Part shown: in pieces, positions 1 to 5,946 of the stretch
How positions within the stretch are numbered: the first letter of the stretch is position 1
Layout of the letters: each line of letters starts with the position of its first letter
Assembly: GCA_919902965.1 (NCBI GenBank)
Contig: CAKKSJ010000217.1
Span: 1 to 6,014 of the forward strand
DNA from: Burkholderiales bacterium
Lineage (GTDB): Bacteria > Pseudomonadota > Gammaproteobacteria > Burkholderiales > SG8-39
Length of the DNA: 6,014 bases
Direction: 5' to 3'
The notes under the pieces: model-generated
What the model saw: only the letters and a program-made list of their open reading frames with translations
Told to the model about the DNA's origin: nothing
Database searches by the model: none
Made by a program: the position numbers and the translations under genes

Positions 1-1218
1 GCGCGGCGCCACGGCACGCTGGTGGCGATCATGTTCATCGACCTGGACAATTTCAAGACCATCAACGATTCCCTCGGCCATCACGCCGGCGACGTGCTGC
101 TCAAACAGGTGGCCGGGCGTATCCGGGAAGTGCTGCGCGAGGCGGACATGGTGTCGCGTCTGGGCGGCGACGAGTTCCTGGTGATTCTTGCCGATTTTTC
201 CGCGCCCGACGATGCCGCCAATGTGGCGCAAAAACTGCTGCAGGTGATTGCGGCGCCGGTCGAATTCGAAGACCGGCGGATTTGCGCCAATGCGAGCATC
301 GGCATCAGCGTGTTCCCGCGCGACGGCGACAATGCGGACGATCTGATCCGCCATGCGGACGCGGCGATGTACAGCGCGAAGGAACACGGCCGCGGCCACA
401 GCCGCTTCTACTCGCCGGGCCTGTCCAATACCGCTGCCGAGACGCAAGCGCGCGAGTCCAGGCTGCGCGAGGCGCTGCGGCGCGGGGAGTTCGTGCTGTT
501 CTACCAGCCGCAATTGCAGGTCTGCGATCTGCGCTTGATCGGCATCGAAGCGCTGGTGCGCTGGCGCCACCCGGAGCGCGGCCTGACCGACCCCTCGGAT
601 TTCATCGAGTTTGCCGAGACGCGCGGTCTCATCGACGAGATCGGCCAGTACGTGTTGCGCGAAGCTTGCCGCCAGAACAAGGCCTGGCAGGCGGCCGGGC
701 TCGCCGCGCTGCCGATTTCCGTCAATGTGTTGGCGGTCCAGTTCCGGCGCGGCGATCTGGTGGCCGAGGTCAAGCGAGCGCTCGACGACACCGGGCTCGA
801 AGGCCGCTATCTGGAACTCGAACTCACCGAGAGCATCCTGATGGATCGGGACAGCGTGGGCATTGCGCTTGCAGGATTGCGCGCGCTTGGCGTGAAGATC
901 ACCATCGATGATTTCGGCACGGGCTATTCATCGCTAAGCTATTTGAAAAGCTACCCGATCGACAAGCTCAAGATCGACCGCTCCTTCATCGACGATCTGG
1001 GCACCGATGCGGATGAGCGCGCTATCGCGATTGCAATTATCAATCTGGCGAAAACCCTGAAGCTGACGGCGCTGGCAGAAGGCGTGGAACGCCAGGAACA
1101 ACTCGATTTCCTGCGCGCACAGGGTTGCGATGAATTCCAGGGCTATCTCGCCGGCAATCCGGTTCCGGCGGAAGAGTTCGCAGCGTTTTTCCGCTCCGGA
1201 ATGGCTATTTCCCCTTGA
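1..1218 (+). CDS. GGDEF-EAL bifunctional cyclic-di-GMP signalling protein, 5'-truncated by the window
   Basis: The frame is open from base 1, so the true start and any sensory domain lie off the left edge; 405 residues are visible (numbered from base 1). The GGDEF domain enters at its first strand (FIDLDNFK, residues 12-19, then a GH of the NDSLGH type). It carries an intact GGDEF signature at 55-59 (bases 163-177), preceded five residues earlier by READ, which fits the RxxD inhibitory site. Diguanylate cyclases make c-di-GMP from two GTP. The EAL domain follows from about residue 157: EAL Glu183, Asn242 (SVN), Glu274 and Glu277 (ELTE), Asp303-Asp304 in DDFGTGYSS, Lys324 (KIDR), Glu360 (AEGVE) and Gln380. 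All expected metal and catalytic residues of a c-di-GMP phosphodiesterase are present. Both activities therefore look possible; which dominates is unknown. The stop at 1216-1218 lies inside the 3' end of the convergent hydratase gene. The domain calls are very secure. Confidence 0.96.
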   Translation, partial: ARRHGTLVAIMFIDLDNFKTINDSLGHHAGDVLLKQVAGRIREVLREADMVSRLGGDEFLVILADFSAPDDAANVAQKLLQVIAAPVEFEDRRICANASIGISVFPRDGDNADDLIRHADAAMYSAKEHGRGHSRFYSPGLSNTAAETQARESRLREALRRGEFVLFYQPQLQVCDLRLIGIEALVRWRHPERGLTDPSDFIEFAETRGLIDEIGQYVLREACRQNKAWQAAGLAALPISVNVLAVQFRRGDLVAEVKRALDDTGLEGRYLELELTESILMDRDSVGIALAGLRALGVKITIDDFGTGYSSLSYLKSYPIDKLKIDRSFIDDLGTDADERAIAIAIINLAKTLKLTALAEGVERQEQLDFLRAQGCDEFQGYLAGNPVPAEEFAAFFRSGMAISP

Positions 1219-2002
1219 ATACCGGCTTGCGCTTTTCGTTGTAGGCATTGATGCCTTCGTGGCGGTCCTCGGTTTCCACCAGATGGTTGTAGGCTTCGAC
1301 CTCGAAGCGGTAGGCGGTCTTCAGTTCCATTTGCATGCCGTAGCGTACAGATTTTTTGACCTGGCGGATCGACAAAGGGGCGTTGCCTGCGATGGCGCTC
1401 GCGGTCTCCAGCACTTTCGGCATGAGTTCGCCCGCCAGGCATACTTCATTCACCACGCCCCAGGCTAGCGCCTGCTGCGCGCTGAAGGGGCGGGCGGTCA
1501 TGATGATTTCCTTGGCGCGGCGCTCACCCACTGCGCGCGGCAGGTTTTGCGTGCCGCCGGCGCCGGGCATGATGCCCAGCGTGACTTCGGTCAGCGCGAA
1601 GCGCGCGGTATTCACGGCGTAGGCAAAATCGCAGGACAGCACCGCCTCGAAACCACCGGCATAGGCATGGCCGTTGACCGCCGCGATCACCGGCACGGGC
1701 AGGTCGGCCAGCGCCCAGTAATGGCGCTCGAACAATTCGTGCTGGCGCTGCCATTGGTCGCGCGTCATGCCCTTGCGTTCTTTCAGGTCGGCGCCGGCGC
1801 AGAACACTTTGTCGCCGGCGCCGGTGAGCACCACGCAGCGTACCTCGCCTGCGTCTTCGGTCAGGCGCGTCCACAAGTCTAGAAAATCGCGACCCATTTG
1901 CGTATTGAGCGCGTTGGCGATCTCCGGCCGGTTGAGCGTCACCAGCAGCACATGCGGCGCGGCGGTTTCAGTTTTGAGGGTGGCGTAGTCGGGGAAGTCC
2001 AT
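1205..2002 (-). CDS. Enoyl-CoA hydratase/isomerase family protein (crotonase fold, methylglutaconyl-CoA-hydratase-like)
   Basis: The 265-residue product is the usual length for a single-domain crotonase, a cytoplasmic enzyme that adds water across (or isomerises) the double bond of an enoyl-CoA. Landmarks are LNRPEIANALN at 23-33, the CAGADLKER oxyanion-hole segment at 68-76, and the second oxyanion segment YAGGFE ending in Glu119. TEVTLG, with Glu139, precedes PGAGGTQ (146-152). Glu119 and Glu139 align with the two catalytic glutamates of rat crotonase (Glu144, Glu164), so true hydratase activity is likely. The ADLKER stretch resembles AUH/LiuC methylglutaconyl-CoA hydratases of leucine breakdown, but the rest of that pathway is absent here and the substrate stays open. 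The ATG at 2002 has a GAAGG ribosome-binding site seven bases upstream. The ATG 14 bases further up is out of frame. It is the last gene of the operon, 38 bases after the PEP-mutase-family gene, and its 3' end overlaps the GGDEF-EAL gene. Confidence 0.95.
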   Translation of the reverse strand: MDFPDYATLKTETAAPHVLLVTLNRPEIANALNTQMGRDFLDLWTRLTEDAGEVRCVVLTGAGDKVFCAGADLKERKGMTRDQWQRQHELFERHYWALADLPVPVIAAVNGHAYAGGFEAVLSCDFAYAVNTARFALTEVTLGIMPGAGGTQNLPRAVGERRAKEIIMTARPFSAQQALAWGVVNEVCLAGELMPKVLETASAIAGNAPLSIRQVKKSVRYGMQMELKTAYRFEVEAYNHLVETEDRHEGINAYNEKRKPVFKGK

Positions 2003-2009
2003 GGGGTCG

Positions 2010-2014
2010 CCTTC
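2010..2014 (-). promoter_or_regulatory. Ribosome-binding site of the enoyl-CoA hydratase gene
   Basis: On the minus strand GAAGG stands seven bases before the ATG at 2002-2000. This is good Shine-Dalgarno spacing and supports that start over the out-of-frame ATG 14 bases further upstream. Confidence 0.6.
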
Positions 2015-2040
2015 ATTGGTATGGAGAATCGTCTGGTGCG

Positions 2041-2901
2041 CTAGGCGAGGAAATCGCGGCTCCAGCGCGCGTAATCGGCGTCGCGGCTTACTTGCTGCAT
2101 CAACTGCGCCGAGGCGAGGTTCGCCAGTTGCGCCGGCGGCGTGCCTTCGCGCAGCGCTTTCATGGTAGCGCGCACCGCTGCCACCGCGGCCATGAAGGGC
2201 TGGTGCCCTTGCAGGCAGATGCGCACGCCCTGGGTGGCGAGATAAGTGCGGTCCATCAGTTCGGCGCCGGCGCCGCCGAGCACGATGGGGAGCTTGCAGC
2301 CGGCGGCTAGCGCTTCGAGCTGCGCGCGCGTGCGCACGCCGAGGAAGAACAGCGCGTCGACTCCGGCGGTTTCGTAGGCATAGGTCCGGGCCAGCGCATC
2401 TTCCAGGCCGTTGACTGCCAGCGCGCTGGTGCGCCCGACGATAGTGAGGCGCGGATCGCGCCTCGCGGCGATCGCAGCCTTCATTTTGCCCACGCCCTCG
2501 TCGATGGAGATCAGTTGCGCCGCCGCGCCCGCGCCGTAGGCCTGGGGCAGGGCGGTATCTTCGATAGTGAGGGCCGCGATGCCCGCGGTCTCGAGTTCTT
2601 CCACCGTGCGCATGACGTTGAGCGCATTGCCGTAGCCGTGGTCAGCGTCCACCAGCAGCGGCAGGGTGCCGGCGCGGCAGATGCGATGCGCCTGTTCGGC
2701 GAATTCGCTGAGGGTGATCAGCGTCTGATCAGGCGCACCCAATACCGTCAGCGAGGCGATCGATCCGGCGAACATGCCGAGTTCGAAGCCGAGGTCTTCG
2801 GCGATGCGCACCGAAACCGGATCGTAGACCGATGCTGGATGTATGCAGGTCTTGCCTTCCAGAATCGCGCGGAAGCGCTCGCGTCGTTCAGTCCATCGCA
2901 T
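2041..2901 (-). CDS. Isocitrate lyase/PEP mutase superfamily enzyme, oxaloacetate-decarboxylase-like (PA4872 type)
   Basis: This 286-residue, single-domain TIM-barrel protein belongs to the superfamily that breaks or makes C-C or C-P bonds next to a 2-oxo acid, using Mg2+. From memory it closely resembles the Pseudomonas aeruginosa oxaloacetate decarboxylase PA4872: ASVYDP at 23-28, GSIASL with Ser47, DADHGYGNALNVMRT at 85-99 with metal-ligand Asp85/Asp87, TIED at 112-115, GRTSA with Arg157, and QGH with His233. It lacks the KKCGH catalytic-cysteine loop of true isocitrate and methylisocitrate lyases (the region reads GAGAAAQ), which argues against lyase activity of that type. The stretch that carries the active-site Tyr in PA4872 (TYGNP) reads GGAGA here, so the substrate may differ from oxaloacetate. 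The ATG at 2901 has AAAGG nine bases upstream. It is the middle gene of the operon, 39 bases after the dehydrogenase. The family is secure; the exact reaction is not. Confidence 0.92.
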   Translation of the reverse strand: MRWTERRERFRAILEGKTCIHPASVYDPVSVRIAEDLGFELGMFAGSIASLTVLGAPDQTLITLSEFAEQAHRICRAGTLPLLVDADHGYGNALNVMRTVEELETAGIAALTIEDTALPQAYGAGAAAQLISIDEGVGKMKAAIAARRDPRLTIVGRTSALAVNGLEDALARTYAYETAGVDALFFLGVRTRAQLEALAAGCKLPIVLGGAGAELMDRTYLATQGVRICLQGHQPFMAAVAAVRATMKALREGTPPAQLANLASAQLMQQVSRDADYARWSRDFLA

Positions 2902-2910
2902 GGTGTGCCG

Positions 2911-2915
2911 CCTTT
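2911..2915 (-). promoter_or_regulatory. Ribosome-binding site of the PEP-mutase-family gene
   Basis: On the minus strand AAAGG lies nine bases before the ATG at 2901-2899, within the 39-base gap after the dehydrogenase stop codon. The short gap and the separate binding site fit translation from a shared polycistronic mRNA. Confidence 0.5.
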
Positions 2916-2940
2916 GCCTGGTGGAAATCCGTCGTGGCGC

Positions 2941-4023
2941 TCAATAGAACGACTGCTCGTCGAGCGTGAGCAGCGGGAATGCGCCCAGCGTCGCGCCGAT
3001 GCTGGCCGGGGGCGCCGGATGCAGATAGCTGCGGTCGAGCTCGGCCCAGGTGTTGACGCCGAGCAGGCCGAGGCAGATCTGGATTTCCTGTTCGAGGATT
3101 TCGAGCAGGCGCACCAGCCCGGCCTCCCCGCCCGCGGCCAGGCCTATGCATTGCATGCGTCCGATGCCCACCAGGTTCGCGCCTGCCGCAAGCGCCTTGA
3201 CGATGTCCGCGCCGCGACAGAATCCGCCGTCGATCATGATGGGCGTGCGTCCGCCGACCGCGGCGGCGATTTCCGGCAGCACCTCCATGGTGCCGCGGCA
3301 GTGGTCGAGCTGGCGTCCGCCGTGATTCGAAACATAAATCATGTCGACGCCGTGCTCGAGCGCGAGCTTTGCGTCTTCCGCCGTGGCTATCCCCTTGAGG
3401 ATGAGCGGGATCGGCAGCAGCGCCTTGAGCCTGGTCACGTCGCTCCAGGTGAGCCGGGCCTGGAATTCGCGCGCCGGCATGGGGCCGCTGCGCGCATGGC
3501 GTTTCGCCAAGTCGCGTTCGCGCCGGCTGTAATAGGCGGTGTCGACCGTGAGGCAGAACGCGCCGTATCCCGCGGCAACGGCGCGCGCCGCCACCGCATC
3601 GACCCAGCCGGCGTCGCCGCGTGCATACAGCTGGAACAGGCGCAGCGCATCGGGTGCAGCCTGCGCCACGGCTTCCAGGCCGGGTTCGCACACCGAACTG
3701 AGCATGTGCGCGACGCCGAACCGCCCGGCCGCCTTGACCGCCGCTGCGCCGCCTTCGGGCGTGAACAGCTCCAGGCCGCCGATCGGCGCAAGCACCAGGG
3801 GCAGGCGCAGCGTGCGTCCGAGAAATTGCACCGATGCGTCGACCTGGCTGACGTCGCGCAGCACGCGCGGCCGGAATGCTAGCGCATCGAGCGCAAGCCG
3901 GTTGCGCCTGACCGTGGTCTCGGTTTCGGTGCCGCCGACGATATAGTCCCAGTTGTCGTGGTTGAGCTTCTGCCGCGCTTTTTTTACCAGTTCATGCAAT
4001 GTCAGAAACGGGGATGCGTTCAT
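2941..4023 (-). CDS. FMN-dependent alpha-hydroxy-acid dehydrogenase/oxidase (glycolate oxidase / lactate dehydrogenase family)
   Basis: The enzyme oxidises an L-2-hydroxy acid to the 2-oxo acid with FMN. With the start at 4023 it has 360 residues, a normal family length. Visible active-site residues, with glycolate oxidase equivalents, are Tyr27 (DYIVGG), the FMN-binding LAPIGG at 78-83, Gln131 and Tyr133 (FQLY), Thr159 (LTVDT), Arg168, Lys210 (LILKG), the catalytic His234 and substrate-binding Arg237 (SNHGGRQLD), and Asp265 (DGGFCRG). The loop between RRERDL and LTW is only about 20 residues, without the membrane-binding insert of mandelate or L-lactate dehydrogenases, so a soluble enzyme is likely. 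Cys269 occupies a position usually held by Arg. The frame is open up to an ATG at 4134, but those 37 extra residues do not look like the family and contain the candidate promoter. The ATG at 4023 gives the usual N-terminus; its Shine-Dalgarno is weak (GAAG, five bases away). First gene of the operon; substrate unknown. Confidence 0.94.
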   Translation of the reverse strand: MNASPFLTLHELVKKARQKLNHDNWDYIVGGTETETTVRRNRLALDALAFRPRVLRDVSQVDASVQFLGRTLRLPLVLAPIGGLELFTPEGGAAAVKAAGRFGVAHMLSSVCEPGLEAVAQAAPDALRLFQLYARGDAGWVDAVAARAVAAGYGAFCLTVDTAYYSRRERDLAKRHARSGPMPAREFQARLTWSDVTRLKALLPIPLILKGIATAEDAKLALEHGVDMIYVSNHGGRQLDHCRGTMEVLPEIAAAVGGRTPIMIDGGFCRGADIVKALAAGANLVGIGRMQCIGLAAGGEAGLVRLLEILEQEIQICLGLLGVNTWAELDRSYLHPAPPASIGATLGAFPLLTLDEQSFY

Positions 4024-4074
4024 GCTCGCTTCGCCAAAAGGCAGGGCCGCGTGTGGATCCGGCGCTTTGCAGGA

Positions 4075-4126
4075 CAATCGAATATGCCTGCATTGAAACG
4101 CACCCAGGCTTGCGCTGTCAATCGAA
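4075..4126 (-). repeat. Direct repeat TTCGATTG flanking the operon promoter (candidate operator pair)
   Basis: The octamer TTCGATTG (minus strand) occurs exactly at 4119-4126 and again at 4075-4082, 44 bases apart start to start. Similarity continues weakly on the plus strand: CAATCGAA is followed in both copies by two mismatches, then TG, one mismatch and C. The upstream copy overlaps the TTGACA -35 element; the downstream copy falls at about +3 to +10 of the predicted transcript. Two copies about four helical turns apart, covering both ends of a promoter, would suit a repressor, but chance cannot be excluded for eight bases. Confidence 0.35.
4092..4121 (-). promoter_or_regulatory. Candidate sigma-70 promoter of the three-gene operon
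   Basis: On the minus strand a perfect TTGACA (4121-4116) is followed after 18 bases by TTCAAT (4097-4092), which matches four of six TATAAT positions. The predicted transcript would begin near 4085, leaving a leader of about 60 bases before the ATG at 4023. The element sits 95 to 125 bases downstream of the preceding EAL gene, so the operon can be transcribed independently. It also argues against translation starting at 4134. Confidence 0.5.
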
Positions 4127-4156
4127 GCTGGCATGGCCTGCGCGCAAGCGTCTCAC

Positions 4157-4188
4157 TTCGCCGGGCGGGGCTTGTGCTCCGGGGCGAA
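4157..4188 (-). other. Imperfect hairpin after the PAS-EAL gene
   Basis: TTCGCCGG (4157-4164, plus strand) can pair with CCGGGGCGAA (4179-4188) as eight base pairs with a two-base bulge and a 14-base loop. It begins about 29 bases past the stop codon of the PAS-EAL gene. There is no run of T after it on the minus strand, so it is at best a weak or factor-assisted terminator. Confidence 0.25.
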
Positions 4189-4216
4189 CTTGCCGCTTCG
4201 GGGCGCGGCGCCTTTG

Positions 4217-5860
4217 TCAGTTGGCGCCAAGCGAAAACGGCCGCGGCTTGGCGATGCCGAATCCCTGGGCGTAATTGACGCCGAGCGCGCGCAGCTCCGC
4301 CAGGCTTTCGTCGCTTTCCACCATTTCGGCAATGGTGCGTATGCCGATCACCCTGCACACCCGCTGGATCGCGCGCACTTTGGCGAGCGCCTCGGGTACG
4401 CGCAGGATCTGCAAAATGATACTGCCGTCGATTTTCAGGAAATCGAGCGGCAGCGCCTTGACGTGCTCGAAGCCTACGCCTGCGCGGCCGAATCCATCCA
4501 AGGTGAATTGGCACCCGATCGGCTTGAGCGCGCGCGCGAGGCGCACGGCGTCGGGGAGGCAGGCGATCGCGTCGTTGTCTGCGATCTCGAAACACAGCGT
4601 CTGGGCGGGTATCCGGCCAATCTTCAGCGCGCGCCCGACGAAAGCGGGGAAAGTGTCGTCCTCGATGGTGCTGCGTGCAAGGTTTATGCACAGCACCAGC
4701 GGGGATCCGGTTCTTGCGGCTGCGCGCATTGCGATGGCCTTCTGCACGACCAGGCGGTCGATGTCGGGCATCATGTTGAAGCGCTCTGCAATCGGCAGGA
4801 AGGTGCCCGGGGGCACCATGTTCTTTTCCTCGTCGTGCATGCGGATGAGCAATTCGTGCATGATTTCGACGGGCGCATCTGCGGCCAGCGCGACAATGTC
4901 CTGGGCGTACAAGTCGAAGCCGTCGTTCTGTATCGCCTGGAGGATGCGCTCGCGCGGATTGCCCCAGCCGCTCAGCTCCTCGGTGAGCGAACTGAGGTAC
5001 ACGGCGTTGCCGCTCTCGTCCGCAATCAGCAGCTTGGTGGTGCCGTGCGTTTCATCTTCCGCGTGGAAATCGGCCTCCTGCGGCGCGGCCTCGGCCGGCG
5101 TCAACGCTTCCTCGGCGGATGACTTCGGCTCCTTGATCAGCAGCAGTGTCCCGCAGACATCGTTGTCCGCATCGCGTTGCGGCAGGAAGTCCACCAGCAC
5201 GCGTTGTTCAACACCAGGCTTGCGTTGCAGCGACAGTTCGGCCCGCCCGGCGCGACCGTCCAGGGCGTCAAGCAATTGCAGGTGCAGCGCCTCGGCTTCG
5301 CGCGGCGGCAGCACTTTCGAGAGGGCAAGCCCGTCTATGCGCCCCGAGCTCATGCCGGTCCAGGCAGCAAAACGCCTGGTATGGAAGCCGCAATTCCGGT
5401 CGCGATCGACAAAGACGGCGATCTCCTCGAGATGCGTCTTGAGCATGACGAGCCTGTTTTCGGCAACCAGACTGTTCGCGACTACCAAGCGGTGTGCTTC
5501 GCTTTCCTTTGCCAGGCGCGTGCGGTCCTGCTGGTGCAGGGCAAGCTCGCGCTCGAGCTGCTCGCGCGTGCCGCGGTGCTGAATAATTTCCGCGTGGAGG
5601 CGCTGCTTGTAGTGCGCGGCCTCGGCCGTGCGCCGCGCGATGCGCCAGCCGCTTTTCCAGGTGGCGCTGACCAGCGACAGCACCGAGGCGAACAGGATGC
5701 CGGCAAGGAAGGTGACCCACTGCCAGTCAAAATCGGTGAAAAACATGGTGAACACCAGCAGCACGATCAGGATCAGCGTGAACACCGACGGCAGCAGCAC
5801 GCGCATCAGCGGGCCCATGCGCAGTCGTTTGCGTCGCTGTTGTGCGGAGGGTTCAGTCAT
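4217..5860 (-). CDS. Membrane-anchored PAS-EAL protein with a partly degenerate EAL site
   Basis: The 547 residues divide as follows. A basic N-terminus (MTEPSAQQRRKRLR) precedes two probable membrane helices (about 20-41 and 47-66). A charged, probably coiled-coil stretch follows (about 74-122), then a PAS-like domain (about 136-243, with RRFAAWTGM and DALDGR), an acidic linker (245-272) and a C-terminal EAL domain (about 300-547). No GGDEF domain is present. EAL-domain residues kept are Glu336 (HELL in place of EAL), Asn393, Glu425, Asp455, Lys476, Glu512 and Gln532. Altered ones are Gly456, where the second Asp of DDFG should be, Asp428 for the last Glu of ELTE, and loop 6, which reads DGFGRAGVG. 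Loss of a metal-ligand Asp makes weak or absent phosphodiesterase activity likely; a c-di-GMP-binding sensor/effector role is the alternative (inference). The start at 5860 has GAGAA nine bases upstream. It is followed after 193 bases by the metabolic operon on the same strand. Confidence 0.93.
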   Translation of the reverse strand: MTEPSAQQRRKRLRMGPLMRVLLPSVFTLILIVLLVFTMFFTDFDWQWVTFLAGILFASVLSLVSATWKSGWRIARRTAEAAHYKQRLHAEIIQHRGTREQLERELALHQQDRTRLAKESEAHRLVVANSLVAENRLVMLKTHLEEIAVFVDRDRNCGFHTRRFAAWTGMSSGRIDGLALSKVLPPREAEALHLQLLDALDGRAGRAELSLQRKPGVEQRVLVDFLPQRDADNDVCGTLLLIKEPKSSAEEALTPAEAAPQEADFHAEDETHGTTKLLIADESGNAVYLSSLTEELSGWGNPRERILQAIQNDGFDLYAQDIVALAADAPVEIMHELLIRMHDEEKNMVPPGTFLPIAERFNMMPDIDRLVVQKAIAMRAAARTGSPLVLCINLARSTIEDDTFPAFVGRALKIGRIPAQTLCFEIADNDAIACLPDAVRLARALKPIGCQFTLDGFGRAGVGFEHVKALPLDFLKIDGSIILQILRVPEALAKVRAIQRVCRVIGIRTIAEMVESDESLAELRALGVNYAQGFGIAKPRPFSLGAN

Positions 5861-5869
5861 GCAGCTGGG

Positions 5870-5874
5870 TTCTC
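5870..5874 (-). promoter_or_regulatory. Weak ribosome-binding site of the PAS-EAL gene
   Basis: On the minus strand GAGAA lies nine bases before the ATG at 5860-5858. It is the only purine-rich match nearby and supports this start over the internal Met15 and Met19, which would remove part of the positively charged N-terminus. I found no convincing -35/-10 pair for this gene in the 154 bases visible upstream. Confidence 0.4.
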
Positions 5875-5898
5875 AAGGTTGCACGCGGTCCGGCAGGC

Positions 5899-5940
5899 AG
5901 TAAGCTCGCCGCGTGGCGTTGATCGAACTTGGAACTTACT
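5899..5940. repeat. Inverted repeat AGTAAG...CTTACT enclosing a small hairpin
   Basis: On the plus strand AGTAAG (5899-5904) is the exact reverse complement of CTTACT (5935-5940). Between them CGCC-GCGT-GGCG (5907-5918) forms a four-base-pair hairpin, and the near-palindrome GTTGATCGAAC lies at 5918-5928. The segment sits 39 to 80 bases upstream of the PAS-EAL start codon. It could be the edge of a dispersed repeat, an operator region or leader structure. Confidence 0.35.
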
Positions 5941-5946
5941 ACAAAA

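Noticed and set aside
2041..2901. Methylisocitrate lyase (PrpB) or isocitrate lyase identity for the PEP-mutase-family gene
   Set aside because: The KKCGH catalytic-cysteine loop is missing and the conserved segments fit the PA4872 decarboxylase group better; no citrate/methylcitrate synthase gene lies nearby.
2888..3691. A 267-codon minus-strand open frame overlapping the dehydrogenase gene in another frame
   Set aside because: It has the Arg/Ala/Gly-rich look of a frame-shifted reading of the dehydrogenase, whose own frame shows every active-site motif.
2515..3882. A 455-codon open frame on the plus strand, opposite the dehydrogenase and PEP-mutase-family genes
   Set aside because: Its translation is rich in Arg, Ala, Glu and Gly with no recognisable motif. 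It lies antisense to two genes with clear catalytic motifs. Long antisense frames are expected in high-GC DNA.
4157..4188. An intrinsic terminator after the PAS-EAL gene
   Set aside because: The stem has a bulge and no T run follows, so it is listed only as an imperfect hairpin.
4133..5122. A 329-codon open frame on the plus strand opposite the PAS-EAL gene
   Set aside because: No domain or motif is visible, the His/Arg/Ala-rich composition is typical of a shadow frame, and it is antisense to a well-supported EAL domain.
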